64,000 nt of DNA from Euglena gracilis (Eukaryota; Euglenida; Euglenophyceae; Euglenales): NCBI GenBank assembly GCA_039621445.1, contig CP154955.1, forward strand, positions 53,821,341-53,885,340. Reading direction: 5' to 3'. Each line of letters begins with the position of its first letter. Within the stretch, counting starts at the first letter, position 1. Positions 10,326 to 19,290 of the stretch are shown one piece after another. Both the position numbers and the translations under genes were made by a program. The notes below the pieces were generated by a model. It made no database searches and had not been told where the DNA came from. It was given only the letters and a program-made list of their open reading frames with translations.

Positions 10326-10480
10326 GGTAGAGAGAATTTCGATTTCTCTTCTTTGAAGACCGCCTTTGGTTCACTCCCAAGGAGGAAACACAAAAAGGAC
10401 AACATATTTTCCCCAATTTTTCAGGGAGATGGGGGGGGGCAGGCTGGCTTTCACCACAGGAGACAAAATTTTTTTTGCAA
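10326..10480 (+). CDS. Exon after a 51-bp intron
   Basis: After a CCTTTCCAG acceptor the frame reads GRENFDFSSLKTAFGSLPRR, then KHKKDNIFSPIFQ, a basic, plausible protein segment. The 51-bp intron upstream is a multiple of three without a stop, so retention would also keep the frame. The frame stays open to 10598, but from 10551 the sequence is a MITE, so the true exon should end earlier. Right border unknown. Confidence 0.45.
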
Positions 10481-10550
10481 AATAATGTCACAGGCGCACT
10501 GTGCGATCTGTGTTTTTGTTTTGATTGTTCGGGGGAGTTGTGCGGTTTTG

Positions 10551-10830
10551 CAGGACGGTTCACAAGGGACAGGTCCCTTGAGGACTGCCCTTCAATGACC
10601 ACCCTTAAGGGGCGGCCAACGGTCGGTCCAGGTACTGAACAGAGTCAAAAAATGATAAGGTTGAAAACACATTTTTGCTGCTTTGGGTGAATGGGCGATG
10701 GTCCAAGGACGCCAGAAAGCAATTGTTTTTTGCGAAAATGTGGCCATTTTTTGGCGATTTTTTTTTCCATGTGGGTTTTGCATTGAATGTTATGGGACAA
10801 GGTTTCTTTGTTGAAGGACCAGTCTGGCTT
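10551..10830. mobile_element. Degenerate hAT-like MITE (CAGGGCGGTCC family)
   Basis: Starts CAGGACGGTTCACAAGGGACAGG-like against family end CAGGGCGGTCCTTAAGGGACAG and carries the family's internal 'GGGCGATGGTCCAAGGA' block near 10690. The right end is decayed (GAAGGACCAGTCTGG). No clear TSD. Confidence 0.55.
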
Positions 10831-10983
10831 CTCAGTGATCTTTCCTTGAAGTTGATTAAGCCAATGACTGGATGATTTGATCTCATGCTTTTGACATGCT
10901 TGATGCAACATTTTGTGCCACGTTTGCTCAATTCAGAAATGTCCATCTGGAAGTGACGCGCCCCCACCCCAGAAGTTATGAGA

Positions 10984-11056
10984 CACATGTGATGAATCTG
11001 TCTGTTAGGAAGAGCCGGCCGATCGTTCTCTGATGTTTTCGTGTTTGCTGACATTT
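10984..11056 (+). ncRNA. C/D-box snoRNA-like gene, copy 1
   Basis: Box C GTGATGA (10989-10995, exact consensus), D' CCGA (11019-11022, one change from CTGA), C' TGATG (11031-11035), D CTGA (11048-11051). The 12-13 nt before D' (TAGGAAGAGCCGG) complement the conserved large-subunit rRNA stretch CGGCUCUUCCUA. Spacing fits C/D snoRNAs, which guide 2'-O-methylation five nucleotides upstream of D/D'; that rule points to the C of CGG-C-UCUUCC. No clear terminal stem. Best copy by box C. Confidence 0.65.
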
Positions 11057-11150
11057 CCCAAGCCTGAAAGGAATCAGGGGCAACCTTGCATGGTTGCACA
11101 GGCATTATGTTCCATGCAGACTTGCCTGTTGGGTGCGTTGGGTCTTACCA

Positions 11151-11219
11151 TGGCAGGATGACTCATTTGACTAGGAAGAGCTGGCTGACGACTGGTGATG
11201 TTCTTTGTTCTCTGAATTT
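11151..11219 (+). ncRNA. C/D-box snoRNA-like gene, copy 2
   Basis: Box C AGGATGA (11155-11161), D' CTGA (11185-11188), C' GTGATG (11195-11200), D CTGA (11212-11215). Guide before D' is CTAGGAAGAGCTGG, pairing with CGGCUCUUCCU using one U:G pair. Lies about 100 bp after copy 1, so they form a small cluster. Confidence 0.62.
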
Positions 11220-11937
11220 CCCAGGACTTCAGCAAAAAGTTGCATTGTGTGAAATTTATTTGTGTCTCCTGTCCAACAGCATGGTGTGGTGATCACATGT
11301 GGTGACCACCGGACGTATGAGAAGTGCTTCAGAACCCACCATGCAGGAAGAAAACCTCGGGTTTCCCGCCAAAAATCCAAATAACAGCCCCCCCCCCCCC
11401 TGGCTTCGCCAAGGGAGAAATTTGACGAAAAAAAATTCCAAAAAGCTCGAAAAATATCCACGAAAACAGGTCGACATTGGGAACGAAATTGATATCTGGT
11501 GTCCTTGAAACATGGCCTATCTACCCAAAACTCGAAAAAATGCGTCTTGCAACTTTTTAAATTTGGACCCCGTTCGATCCCCGGATCGGCCACCGGCCGA
11601 AGTTTTTCTTTTAGACAAAGGGTACCCAATGAAGCCCCCCCCCTCGGGTTTTCCGCAGAGTGACCAAATAGTAGCCCTGGGGGGGCTTCTAATTGGGGGG
11701 GTTTATGTTCCTCCGCTGCGTGTTGTGCTGACAACTTCCCAGGGATGGCCATCGCAAGGAATTTGAATGGATTTCCCCCCCGGGGGCGGGGGCGGGCTGA
11801 GTGGGTACCCCGCCGGAGGCAGGGTTTGCGTCTATTTTCAGCACGAAGCGCTAAAGAGATTTTTGGACCCTGAAATTGACCCTCCCAAAAGTGCGTCCTC
11901 CCGAGCCCCCCCCCCCCTGGCCCCCAGGGGGTGGGTG

Positions 11938-12247
11938 CAGGGCGGTCCTTAAGGGACAGGAAAGTTTTTTTTTATTTTCTTAAGGACCGCCCCCCTTTCG
12001 GCCAAAGGGCCGACCAAGGGCCGGACTGGGATTTGAACGGCGTCCATAATTAAAAAGTCCAAAAAACACATTTTTTGATGATTTGGGTGGATGGGCGATG
12101 GTCCAAGGATGCCAAGAATCTTTTTTTTTCCTGATGTCGATCGACCTGTTGTCGCCGAAGAATGCCAAAATTTCTTTGCCCATTTTCCTGTCCATTGAGT
12201 GTGCTTGGACAGCAGATTTTTTTTTAATTTGCTTCAGGACTGCCCTG
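11938..12247. mobile_element. Complete hAT-like MITE with 8-bp target duplication
   Basis: 310-bp element with ends CAGGGCGGTCCTTAAGGG and (inverted) CAGGGCAGTCCTGAAG. Flanks 11930-11937 and 12248-12255 are both GGTGGGTG, an exact 8-bp duplication, as expected for hAT transposons, whose inverted repeats often begin CAGGG. It is inverted relative to the copy at 44127-44445 and similar along its whole length. No coding capacity, so it depends on a transposase elsewhere. Confidence 0.85.
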
Positions 12248-12400
12248 GGTGGGTGGGTTGGTCCGGACCATACCATTGCTTAAGGTCCGACCCCACCCCC
12301 CAGGGTGGTTGACTGGTTTTGTCAGAGTGACTGACTGGTTTTTGGCTCCAGACCCCCCCCTGAGAAGAAGTGATCACTAATGATTACCAATGTCAAACGA
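12245..12400. repeat. Third copy of the poly-C / TGACTGGTTTTT family
   Basis: 'ACCATACCATTGCTTAAGG', poly-C, 'GTTGACTGGTTTTGTCAGAG' and 'TGACTGACTGGTTTTTGG', matching 2010-2340 and 5850-6060. Confidence 0.6.
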
Positions 12401-12754
12401 CCACCCCAATTCGTACAACAAGGGGGTATATTGTTGCTTTGCTCTTTGGACGTCTGCATGACTCTGGGCTTTGAAATGCTTGTAAATGTGCATTTCAGGG
12501 GGTGAGAAATCACCATCCGTTTGCCCACGTGGACACGTGTCTGCCCAGTTTGACATTTCAACAGTCTGTCAGTTTGTTGTCCCTGCCAATTTGTCCATCT
12601 GTTCTGTGAATTTTCTGGCCATTTTTCCAGGGGATTTTTTGGTGACTGTCCGGGAATGGGATATTTTTTGTTCAAAAATGCAGCTTGCTTTCTGATTTGA
12701 TTGTTTGTTCTTGCTTTCTGGAGTATTGTCCAACCTTTCGGCAGAGTTGGATTT

Positions 12755-12835
12755 GTGCTCAGCACCACAGGATGACATCTTGATAGGAAGAGCCAGCTGA
12801 CCGCTTTCTGTTGCCGAATGCTCTGCTGACAGCAC
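12755..12835 (+). ncRNA. C/D-box snoRNA-like gene, copy 3
   Basis: Box C AGGATGA (12769-12775), D' CTGA (12797-12800), weak C', D CTGA (12826-12829). Guide GATAGGAAGAGCC before D' matches 13 nt of rRNA complement (GGCUCUUCCUAUC), the longest run in the family. GTGCT (12755-12759) and AGCAC (12831-12835) could form a terminal stem, though the 5' arm is 9 nt from box C. Confidence 0.6.
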
Positions 12836-12879
12836 GACAATGCAAAGCTTCTCCAATGATTTCTCGTCCCATTTCTGTA

Positions 12880-13110
12880 TGGGATGGGAAGTTTTTCATA
12901 AAAGGACCCAAGGGCTGGCCAATGGCCGGCCCTGGCGTCAAATGGGGTCGAAAATTCAAAGGCAAGACACACAATAAATCACTTTTTTTTAAAAAAAAGA
13001 AAAATAAACACATGAATGGGCGATGCCAGAAATCACCGATATAGAGTGAGTTACTTTTCGGCTGTCTTTCCTGTGGATTCTGCATTGAATGTGGGACAGC
13101 AAAAAAAGTT
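12880..13110. mobile_element. Decayed MITE of the CAGGGCGGTCC family
   Basis: 'GATGGGAAGTTTTTCATAAA', 'CATGAATGGGCGATGCCAG' and 'GCATTGAATGTGGGACAGCA' line up with internal blocks of the complete MITEs but the ends are lost. Confidence 0.4.
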
Positions 13111-13927
13111 TTTTCCGTACGGACAACCCTGGTCCAAAAAAACCAGAACACCCCTCTATGTCCAATGACCCCCCCCCCCCCGGGTTGGAGGACAACCAGC
13201 GTTGTTGGACACAGGGGGTAACCATTTTTTCCCCTGAGGTCCACTTGCTTTTATCGAGGAACTTCGAATTTTTCGCGCAATTTTCTTTTCTTGTGTAAAT
13301 TTCTTAAACAAAGTTTGTGTGGGACTGCCGTGCCACAGGCACTCCTGCACCCCCCCAATAAAGTTAACGTCATTGATGCAAGCCAGAACCCACCCCCTTG
13401 GCTTTATGTGCAGGGGGGGGGTAGTTGCATAATCTGCATTTTTTTGCGTAATTCAAAGGCTTACTTTTTTGAATTCTTTGTTTAGTTTGCTTTTTTTTAT
13501 TACAGATTTTGCCTTTCCTTTTATTTTGGCAATGCACAGACAAATTGCTCCACTTCCGGACAGTGGAAGTTGCATACCACGCGTTTTGGAGCAATTGCAT
13601 ATTAATGCCAATGTCACAGTGCATATGCAACCATTGCCATTTTGCAAGTCTGCACCACATTTGCTTTTGGTGTGGTATTTTTTTCGTTGTCTTTTGACTT
13701 TTGTCTTTGTCGTTTTTTTGAAACAAAACGTGCAAGACACTGTTTGTTTGTGGTTTGTTTGTGCTTTCATGTGTCCTATCAGAGAAAAGTGCGAATAATT
13801 GTCCAAAAACATGCACTGTGTTGCATAGCCATATTCCTCCCCCCCCCGCTTTACCTCAAAACACCGGTGGTATTTGGTATTTGCTTGAGCTGTTCCTCGG
13901 GTGTCTGTTTGGTGAATGTAGCCACTG

Positions 13928-13994
13928 GTCAGGATGACAGTTACCTAGGAAGAGCCAGCTGACCGCTTCTGATGCCTGATTCTCTTCTGACGGC
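13928..13994 (+). ncRNA. C/D-box snoRNA-like gene, copy 4
   Basis: Box C AGGATGA (13931-13937), D' CTGA (13959-13962), C' TGATG (13970-13974), D CTGA (13987-13990). Guide CTAGGAAGAGCCAG before D'. All four boxes are present at snoRNA-like spacing. Confidence 0.65.
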
Positions 13995-14039
13995 GTTTCA
14001 ACACAGAAGGACAGTTCGGAGAGATTCTATTAACAGGAA

Positions 14040-14104
14040 GCCGCCCCCATTCATGCATTATTAAGAGCGTTGAGGTATTGGTCCACAGGATGACACCATC
14101 ATAG
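14040..14104. repeat. Element following snoRNA copy 4 (partner at 15015-15062)
   Basis: AAGAGCGTTGAGGTATTGG, then TCCACAGGATGACACCATCA, recurs nearly unchanged about 50 bp after copy 5. On the minus strand it contains TATGATGG, a near box C, but a convincing D box is present only in the partner. It may be part of a snoRNA-bearing duplicated unit or a second antisense C/D RNA. Confidence 0.5.
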
Positions 14105-14689
14105 GTTCTTTTCAGGTTGATAGATATGGGCAGGGTGGAGGTTCCTGGCTCCCCCCCCGGGAAAAGTCGAAAAACAAAAGGCCCATTTGGTAATAAGTTG
14201 GGAAAAAGTTTTCCAAAAGCCTCCACATTATTACAGAGATCCTTGAGATATATTTGTCCAGATCTGGCAAAAACTTTTTGTGCTGCACTGAATAATATTT
14301 GCACCTGCAAGCAAGCTTTCTGGGCACAAGGCCTGAGGTCGGCTCAGGTGTAAAGCAGGGATAGAGCCATCTCCAGTCTCCCATTTTTTTGGACATTTTT
14401 TCACGGTCCTGTTTGAGGCCAATTTGGGTTAATTTGGTGCATTTTCGAGCCATTTCGTGTCAATTGAGGTTAATTTCATCCACGTTGGACCAATCACGCT
14501 ATTTTGGGCTATTCTGGACCAGCTTGGGCCATTTTTGTGACAGTTTGGGCCAGCATTTCAGGCCGAAGTTGCAAGTTTGCGACCTTGCATGAATTGAGCA
14601 ATTTTGTGCATTTTCCGCATTTTTTCCGCATAATCCTGCAGAATTTGGAAAATGCTTCCGCCCCCCGTTTAACCCTGGTTCTCTCAAAG

Positions 14690-14915
14690 ATATTTTTCAT
14701 GTTTCACTTGTGATAATCCACCGCCCAACCAGGGTTAAACGGGGGGGGATTATGCGGAAGAATTTTCCGAGTTAAATTTTCAGGTAAAACCTTTTTTACC
14801 TGAGGCTCTGCCTCCCCAGAGCCTGGCCACCTGGAGCCTCTGCAGAAGCTCCTCCAGGTCACCTGATGGGCACTGGTCCCCCAGGTCCTGGTGGGGAGGT
14901 AGACACTGAACAGGA
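14690..14915. repeat. Flank shared with 47600-47830
   Basis: 'GAGCCTCTGCAGAAGCTCC' and 'CCCCAGGTCCT' precede snoRNA copy 5 here and decayed copy 7 at 47.8 kb. A further block (TTTTTCATGTTTCACTTGTGATAATC, 14691 on) is present at 47.63 kb in inverted orientation. So the snoRNA moved with flanking DNA and the flank was rearranged. Confidence 0.6.
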
Positions 14916-14976
14916 TGACATTTGCATAGGAAGAGCCGGCTGACCGCTTCTGATGCCTGTTTCTCTGCTGACGGCA
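14908..14976 (+). ncRNA. C/D-box snoRNA-like gene, copy 5
   Basis: Box C AGGATGA (14912-14918), D' CTGA (14940-14943), C' TGATG (14951-14955), D CTGA (14968-14971). Guide ATAGGAAGAGCCGG before D' gives 12 contiguous pairs with CGGCUCUUCCUAU plus a wobble. With copy 4 this is the most regular member. Confidence 0.68.
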
Positions 14977-15014
14977 TGAGCATTTGATTTCAGAAGGATG
15001 GCCATCCACGTGTG

Positions 15015-15062
15015 GTGAAGAGCGTTGAGGTTGTTGGTCCACAGGATGACACCATCATAAAG
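15015..15062. repeat. Element following snoRNA copy 5 (partner at 14040-14104)
   Basis: AAGAGCGTTGAGGTTGTTGG followed by TCCACAGGATGACACCATCA. On the minus strand a TATGATGG box-C-like motif is followed about 65 nt later by TTCTGAA, so a second C/D RNA on the opposite strand is possible. Confidence 0.45.
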
Positions 15063-15082
15063 AGCAGGCTGTTTTTCAGTCG

Positions 15083-15260
15083 GGTGCCGACCCCACCCCG
15101 GGGGGGGGGGTGCCTGCCTGGGCAGGCACTCCAAGGCACTCCAAATCCGACCCCCCGGGGGGGGGGGAGGAGGGCACACGGCCAAAAGTGCCCTAGCCCG
15201 GCGCCAAAGGCGCCGGGGAGCCAAAAATGGCCTATTTTCAAAGGAATGTGCCTGGGCAAT
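15083..15260. repeat. Dispersed repeat R1, copy 1 (partner at 60884-61070)
   Basis: 'GGCACTCCAAGGCACTCC', 'GCACACGGCCAAAAGTGCCC', a GGCGCC-AAA-GGCGCC hairpin and 'CTATTTTCAAAGGAATGTGC' occur in the same order at both sites, about 46 kb apart. A rearranged relative lies near 35430-35520. Confidence 0.8.
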
Positions 15261-15990
15261 TGACGCCTATGCTTGGGCAAGAGTCGCCTCCGGGCAATTG
15301 ACGCCTCAGGGCAATTGTCACCCCCCTCTGTGCTGGCCAAATTGTCACCCCGGGAAATTGTCACCCCCCTCTGTGCAGCCCAATTTGTCACGCGACAATT
15401 GCCCGGGGGGGGAGCGGGTAAGAAAACCCTCTTGCCCCGAAGGGGGATTTGGACCACCCTGGCGTACACTGAGCCGTGGTGCCAACGGGGACCCTGACGT
15501 CTACTGGGCAGCACCTTGACAGGTTCTCAGGCATGACAGTTTCCTGGGGGGGGGGGTAGTAAGTTTCCCTCGGGGGTTCCACGAGGTTTAGCCAACCTTT
15601 CAGCGTGGGGAATTGGCGTAAAGCCCAAATGCCTAAAAACCCTGGTGCAATCACAATGAAATCAGTGGATTGGATTGGATTGGTGTCACAAGTGTATTCT
15701 GCGAATGTGTTGGCCACCCTGGAACGAACTTTCTGGCCTCGTGACCAGTCAAACATGACCCCGCTTAATGAAATAATTGGAGGGCGTGGCAAATACTGTA
15801 TTCACCAAAGCAATACATCCCCCCCCGGGAAATTACCACCAGGTTGGACGGTCCTCACAAACCTGCTGGATTTCTCCACAGTTGGCACAGTTGGCACTGC
15901 TTCAGTTCCTCACTCATTTGTGGCTGCACAGTTGCATAAACCCTTTGCTTTGTGCTTTTTTTCCCCAGCTTCGGCTCGTTGCTTTGCATT
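15260..15990. other. No confident gene
   Basis: A (GGGCAATTG / AATTGTCACCCC) repeat tract at 15275-15410, then unique-looking DNA with a 139-codon + strand frame (15605-16021) that runs into snoRNA copy 6 and lacks homology I recognise. I do not call it. Confidence 0.5.
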
Positions 15991-15997
15991 TCGTTGT

Positions 15998-16066
15998 GCA
16001 CAGGATGAACTCCTTGTCTAGGAAGAGCTGGCCGACGCAACTGACGATATTTGTCCTCTGAGCTCC
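15998..16066 (+). ncRNA. C/D-box snoRNA-like gene, copy 6
   Basis: Box C AGGATGA (16002-16008), D' CCGA (16032-16035), C' TGACGA (16042-16047), D CTGA (16058-16061). Guide CTAGGAAGAGCTGG, with one wobble to the rRNA target. D' and C' each differ by one base from consensus. Confidence 0.55.
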
Positions 16067-16127
16067 CTGAGGACCGCATTTGCCCAACTCCAACAGGCAG
16101 AAATTTGGGGTTAAAAATCGATTTTTT

Positions 16128-16350
16128 GCATAACCCCCCCCCCCAAAACCTGGCAGGGCCCTTGCTCCTGGCAGTGACCAAATAACTTGGCGGGAGGAGG
16201 GGCAAAAAAATGGTTCAAGTTACTTGGTACCCTCCTTTTTGGGCAGAATTCTTTTACAGCACTAAAAAAAAGGGGCCCAAATGGCCTGGCAGGGGGGCAG
16301 GGCGAAAAGTTGGTTCCAATAACCTGGCACCTTGCCAAGTTATGTGGGGG
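16128..16350. repeat. Dispersed repeat R2, copy 1 (partner at 45935-46145)
   Basis: 'GGCAGGGCCCTTGCTCCTGG', 'GGGGCAAAAAAATGG', 'GGGGCCCAAATGGCCTGG' and 'AAAGTTGGTTCCAATAACCT' recur in order at 45.9-46.1 kb. AAATAACTTGG near the left and CCAAGTTAT near the right suggest short inverted ends. Confidence 0.8.
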
Positions 16351-16579
16351 GGGTTAATTGTTGTTAGCAGTTGTGGGCTTTTTTTGCTGTTTGCATTTCT
16401 TGGCACCCGGTTCGACCCAGTTGCCTCATCAGGCACCCCGCAGAGCAAGGACCCCCCTCCTCCAGAGCCTTTTTAAAAAAAAAAACAGAGCTTGGTTGCC
16501 AGAACCTGTTTTTTTTGCCTCCCAACGTGACCTCCCAAACCTTGGCCCCACTGTTCCATTGCGTCCCCTCTTCGCCGCA

Positions 16580-16698
16580 GCCCCTAAGCCAGGAGTTCAA
16601 GCCGTTCACCCTCGACAATTGCACAGTGATGTAACAGGTGTGTGGTTCGCGCCTTCAGTTCAGGCTCGGTTCAGGCCACCACAACCTCACCCCCTCCC
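16580..16698 (+). other. Two candidate exons with consensus splice sites
   Basis: TCGCCGCAG is followed by PLSQEFKPFTLDNCTV up to a GTAACAG. A second block after GCCTTCAG reads FRLGSGHHNLTPSP and ends exactly at GTGAGT (16699), a strong donor. Both are small and low in information, but they show that the + strand has transcribed-gene features here. If real, snoRNA copies 1-6 would sit in introns of this gene. Family unknown. Confidence 0.35.
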
Positions 16699-16765
16699 CG
16701 TGAGTCGCCACCTGGGTTCATGCCTGTGGATGTGGCATGTTGGCAGGTGGTGTTTACGGTCCATG

Positions 16766-17130
16766 AGGGACGGGAAGTTTTTCATTTTTCCTAGGGATGG
16801 CCAACCGTCCGGGGGATCGAACGGGGTCGGGAATCAAAAACGGGGGAAACGCACTCTTTTGATGTTTTGGGTGGATGGGCGATGGTGCAAGGATGCCAGA
16901 AATCTTTTTTTTCCCCGAAATCGACCCGTTTTTGTTATGGCCAATTTTTCGTCCATTTTTCAAATGCATTTTGCAGACCAAGGGCCATTTTGGGACTTGA
17001 ACAGGGGCCAAAAAGAAAAATGTCATAAAACGCACGTTTTTGCTGTTTTGGCTGGGTTGGCAATGGTTGGTCTAAGGATGCCAGGAAGCATTTTTCCTTT
17101 TGAAAATCTCGACTTTTGTCCTTTCACCTA
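16766..17130. mobile_element. Two decayed MITE fragments
   Basis: Two successive 'GGGCGATGG(T/G)...AAGGATGCCAG' blocks (about 16876 and 17065) with the family's 'GGGACTTGAACAGG' region between them. Likely tandem or nested CAGGGCGGTCC MITEs with lost ends. Confidence 0.5.
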
Positions 17131-17164
17131 CTGACCTGTGCTTAAAAGAGACCTGTCTCCGCTG

Positions 17165-17400
17165 AAACCGCTGATATGTTGTCATTCAATGAATCGAGGC
17201 ATTAAATTATGTGAAAGTTGATAAACAGCGTATGGTGACCATTTTGTTTTTAGGAAATGTGGTCAATGGGTCCATCAATGGTTTTGGGTGCTGCCCAAAT
17301 GACAATAATAATAATACTTTGTACGGGGGTCCTGGCCAAGAAGATTGGTCCACCAATTTTGCCGGGGGCAAAGGTGTTTGGCTGGGGAGGGTCAGTTGGA
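17165..17400. repeat. Dispersed repeat R3, copy 1 (partner at 19075-19290)
   Basis: 'GGCATTAAATTATGTGAAAG', 'TTGATAAACAGC', 'GGTCAATGGGTCCATCAATGG' (first 20 bases shared) and 'GGGGCAAAGGTGTTTGG' recur at 19.1-19.3 kb with scattered substitutions. Confidence 0.75.
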
Positions 17401-17506
17401 GACAGTTTCTCGGGGGGGGGGGCAGGCACCGAAGCAGTTTTCCCTTGTGCATTGCCATTGCCATGGTGGGTGCGGGGAAGAGGGGATTGGACCCCCTTGG
17501 TTCCCT

Positions 17507-17538
17507 TCCTTCCTTCCTTCCTTCCTTCCTTCCTTCCC
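17507..17538. repeat. (CCTT)n microsatellite
   Basis: Eight TTCC/CCTT units. Immediately downstream a candidate acceptor TCCTGCAG (17562-17569) precedes a frame reading VSLSEEYFRLTPS; too short to identify. Confidence 0.9.
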
Positions 17539-17639
17539 ATTCACCCCCATTGGTGCCAGCCCCTCGTGGCTCCTGCAGGTCTCACTGTCCGAGGAGTATT
17601 TCCGGCTGACCCCCTCCCACCCCCCCCCCCCACGCATCG

Positions 17640-19075
17640 CCTGACACTCAGAGAGGGAGAGAGAGAGGCAGCCCCCACCGGCCTCCAGACACCGCATCGA
17701 AGGGCTCCCTGCGGCGGCCAGGGCCAGGCTGTGCCAGCTGAGGGGGGGGCTTTCTCTTGGGATGCGAGGTTTGTGGAGGTCTGGACTGACGCGTTACCCG
17801 GCGATTTTGTTGGTTTTTTTGAAGCCGAAAGTTTTCCCCACGACGTTAAAGGTTGGTTTAGTGTGAGTTTGATTCAGGTTGCTAGGTGCAACGGACAGCA
17901 TCTCTGCAGTCTCTTTTTAAGGAAAGGAAAAGGAAAAGGAAAAGAAATCTTGTCAGCCCGGATGAGAGGTGTCAAAAGACCCTGAACTCACCCTGGACCA
18001 GCCCAGGGTTTTTTTTTTGCCTTGGACCCCTGGGGGGGGGGGGTTGGTCCAGCCAAGCCCCCCCACCCGGGGGGGGGACCCCTTTGCACCGAAAATTTTT
18101 GAAAAGGTTTTTTGCATTTTTCGCATTTTTTGGCGTTTTTGGGGAAAAGTGGGTTGTGTCCCCGGGAACCCCCCCCCAGGGGGTGGGTGAGGGGGGACTA
18201 CTCTTTCTTAACATTTGCGCAATGCCCTAGTTATTCGCCATGCCCTAATAAGTGCGCACCCCTCCTACACCCTAAAGGAGAAACCGTTGCAACATTTCAG
18301 GTCGGCGCGCACACACATTCTCAGAACTGTCCTTCTCAGGCCAACTATTTCCATCGTCCAAGCGCAAATTTGACACAATCACTTGACTCATTGCTTAACA
18401 CCACAAGAAGGGAGACTGAAGAAGGGAAAGAGGGGTGGAAAGTGAAGTATTTTGTCTCATTCAGGCCTTCGATACCATTTACCCCCCCCCCCCCGGATTG
18501 GTGGTTCAATTCCCAAAACGCCGTTCAGGCAGGTGGACAGCAGGCACTGGGGGGGGGTATTCAACGCCTTATCGCCTGCCTGGCCCCGCCCCTGACCCGC
18601 AGCTGACCCCTTTGGGTGTCTTCCCGGGGGCAGCCACCCACTTTGTGACCGCAGAATCGTTTCCGCATCGCTCCCCGCTCCCCGCCCCTCTCTGCCCCAA
18701 CCCTGCATTCCCCAGCCACCGCCCTGGGCCTCCTGACCCAGCTCTTGAAGGGGCTCGTTTTGGAAGCAGAATTTGGGGTGTCAGTTACCAGGGGTTCCTG
18801 CCTCCGCAGCTGTGTGCTTCAGCGTTTTTGATTTTTGCCCAGATTTTTTTCTTCAAGTTGCTTTTGAATGAGGTTTGAGTATTTTGCCGATCTGGCTGAA
18901 TTTCTGGGAGGGTAAACCCCCCAAATAATTTTTTGCAGTGCCTTGAAGCTTTCCGTGCCCAAATAATTTTGCAGGGAGGGCCCCCCTTCACAAGGATAAA
19001 ATGTGTGGAAAAAAACGGATGGATCTTTTTTGGAAAGCAAGAGGTGGTAAGCACAAAAAATTATTTAAATGCCCA
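17640..19075. other. No confident gene; scattered possible exons
   Basis: An (AAAGG)n tract at about 17920-17945 and poly-C/poly-G foldbacks near 18035-18075 and 18165-18195. Pro-rich frames at 18540-18780 are open but lack paired splice sites. I see no recognisable domain. Confidence 0.5.
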
Positions 19076-19290
19076 TAATGTTCTGTTATTTGATGAATAG
19101 AAGCATTAAATTATGTTAAAATTATTGATAAACAGCTTTTGGTCTCAAATTTGTTTCAGGAAGCATGGTTAATGGGGCCATCAATGGTTTTGGTATGGTA
19201 TGGGTCCCCAATAATTTTGCAGGGGGCTCCGGGCCAAAAAGATCGGTCCACTGATTTCGCTGGGGCAAAGGTGTTTGGGGGGTTAGTTGA
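19075..19290. repeat. Dispersed repeat R3, copy 2
   Basis: Partner of 17165-17400: 'GCATTAAATTATGTTAAAAT', 'TTGATAAACAGC', 'GGGGCCATCAATGGTTTTGG'. Confidence 0.72.

Noticed and set aside
11938-12247. tRNA-derived SINE, because of a GTTCAAATCCCAGTCC B-box-like string on the minus strand
   Set aside because: The element has clear inverted ends and an exact 8-bp target duplication and lacks an A box or poly-A tail, so a hAT-like MITE explains it better.
17570-17640. SAC3/THP3-like exon, from the string SEEYFRLTPS
   Set aside because: Only about eight residues are suggestive and the frame stops soon after; too weak to call.
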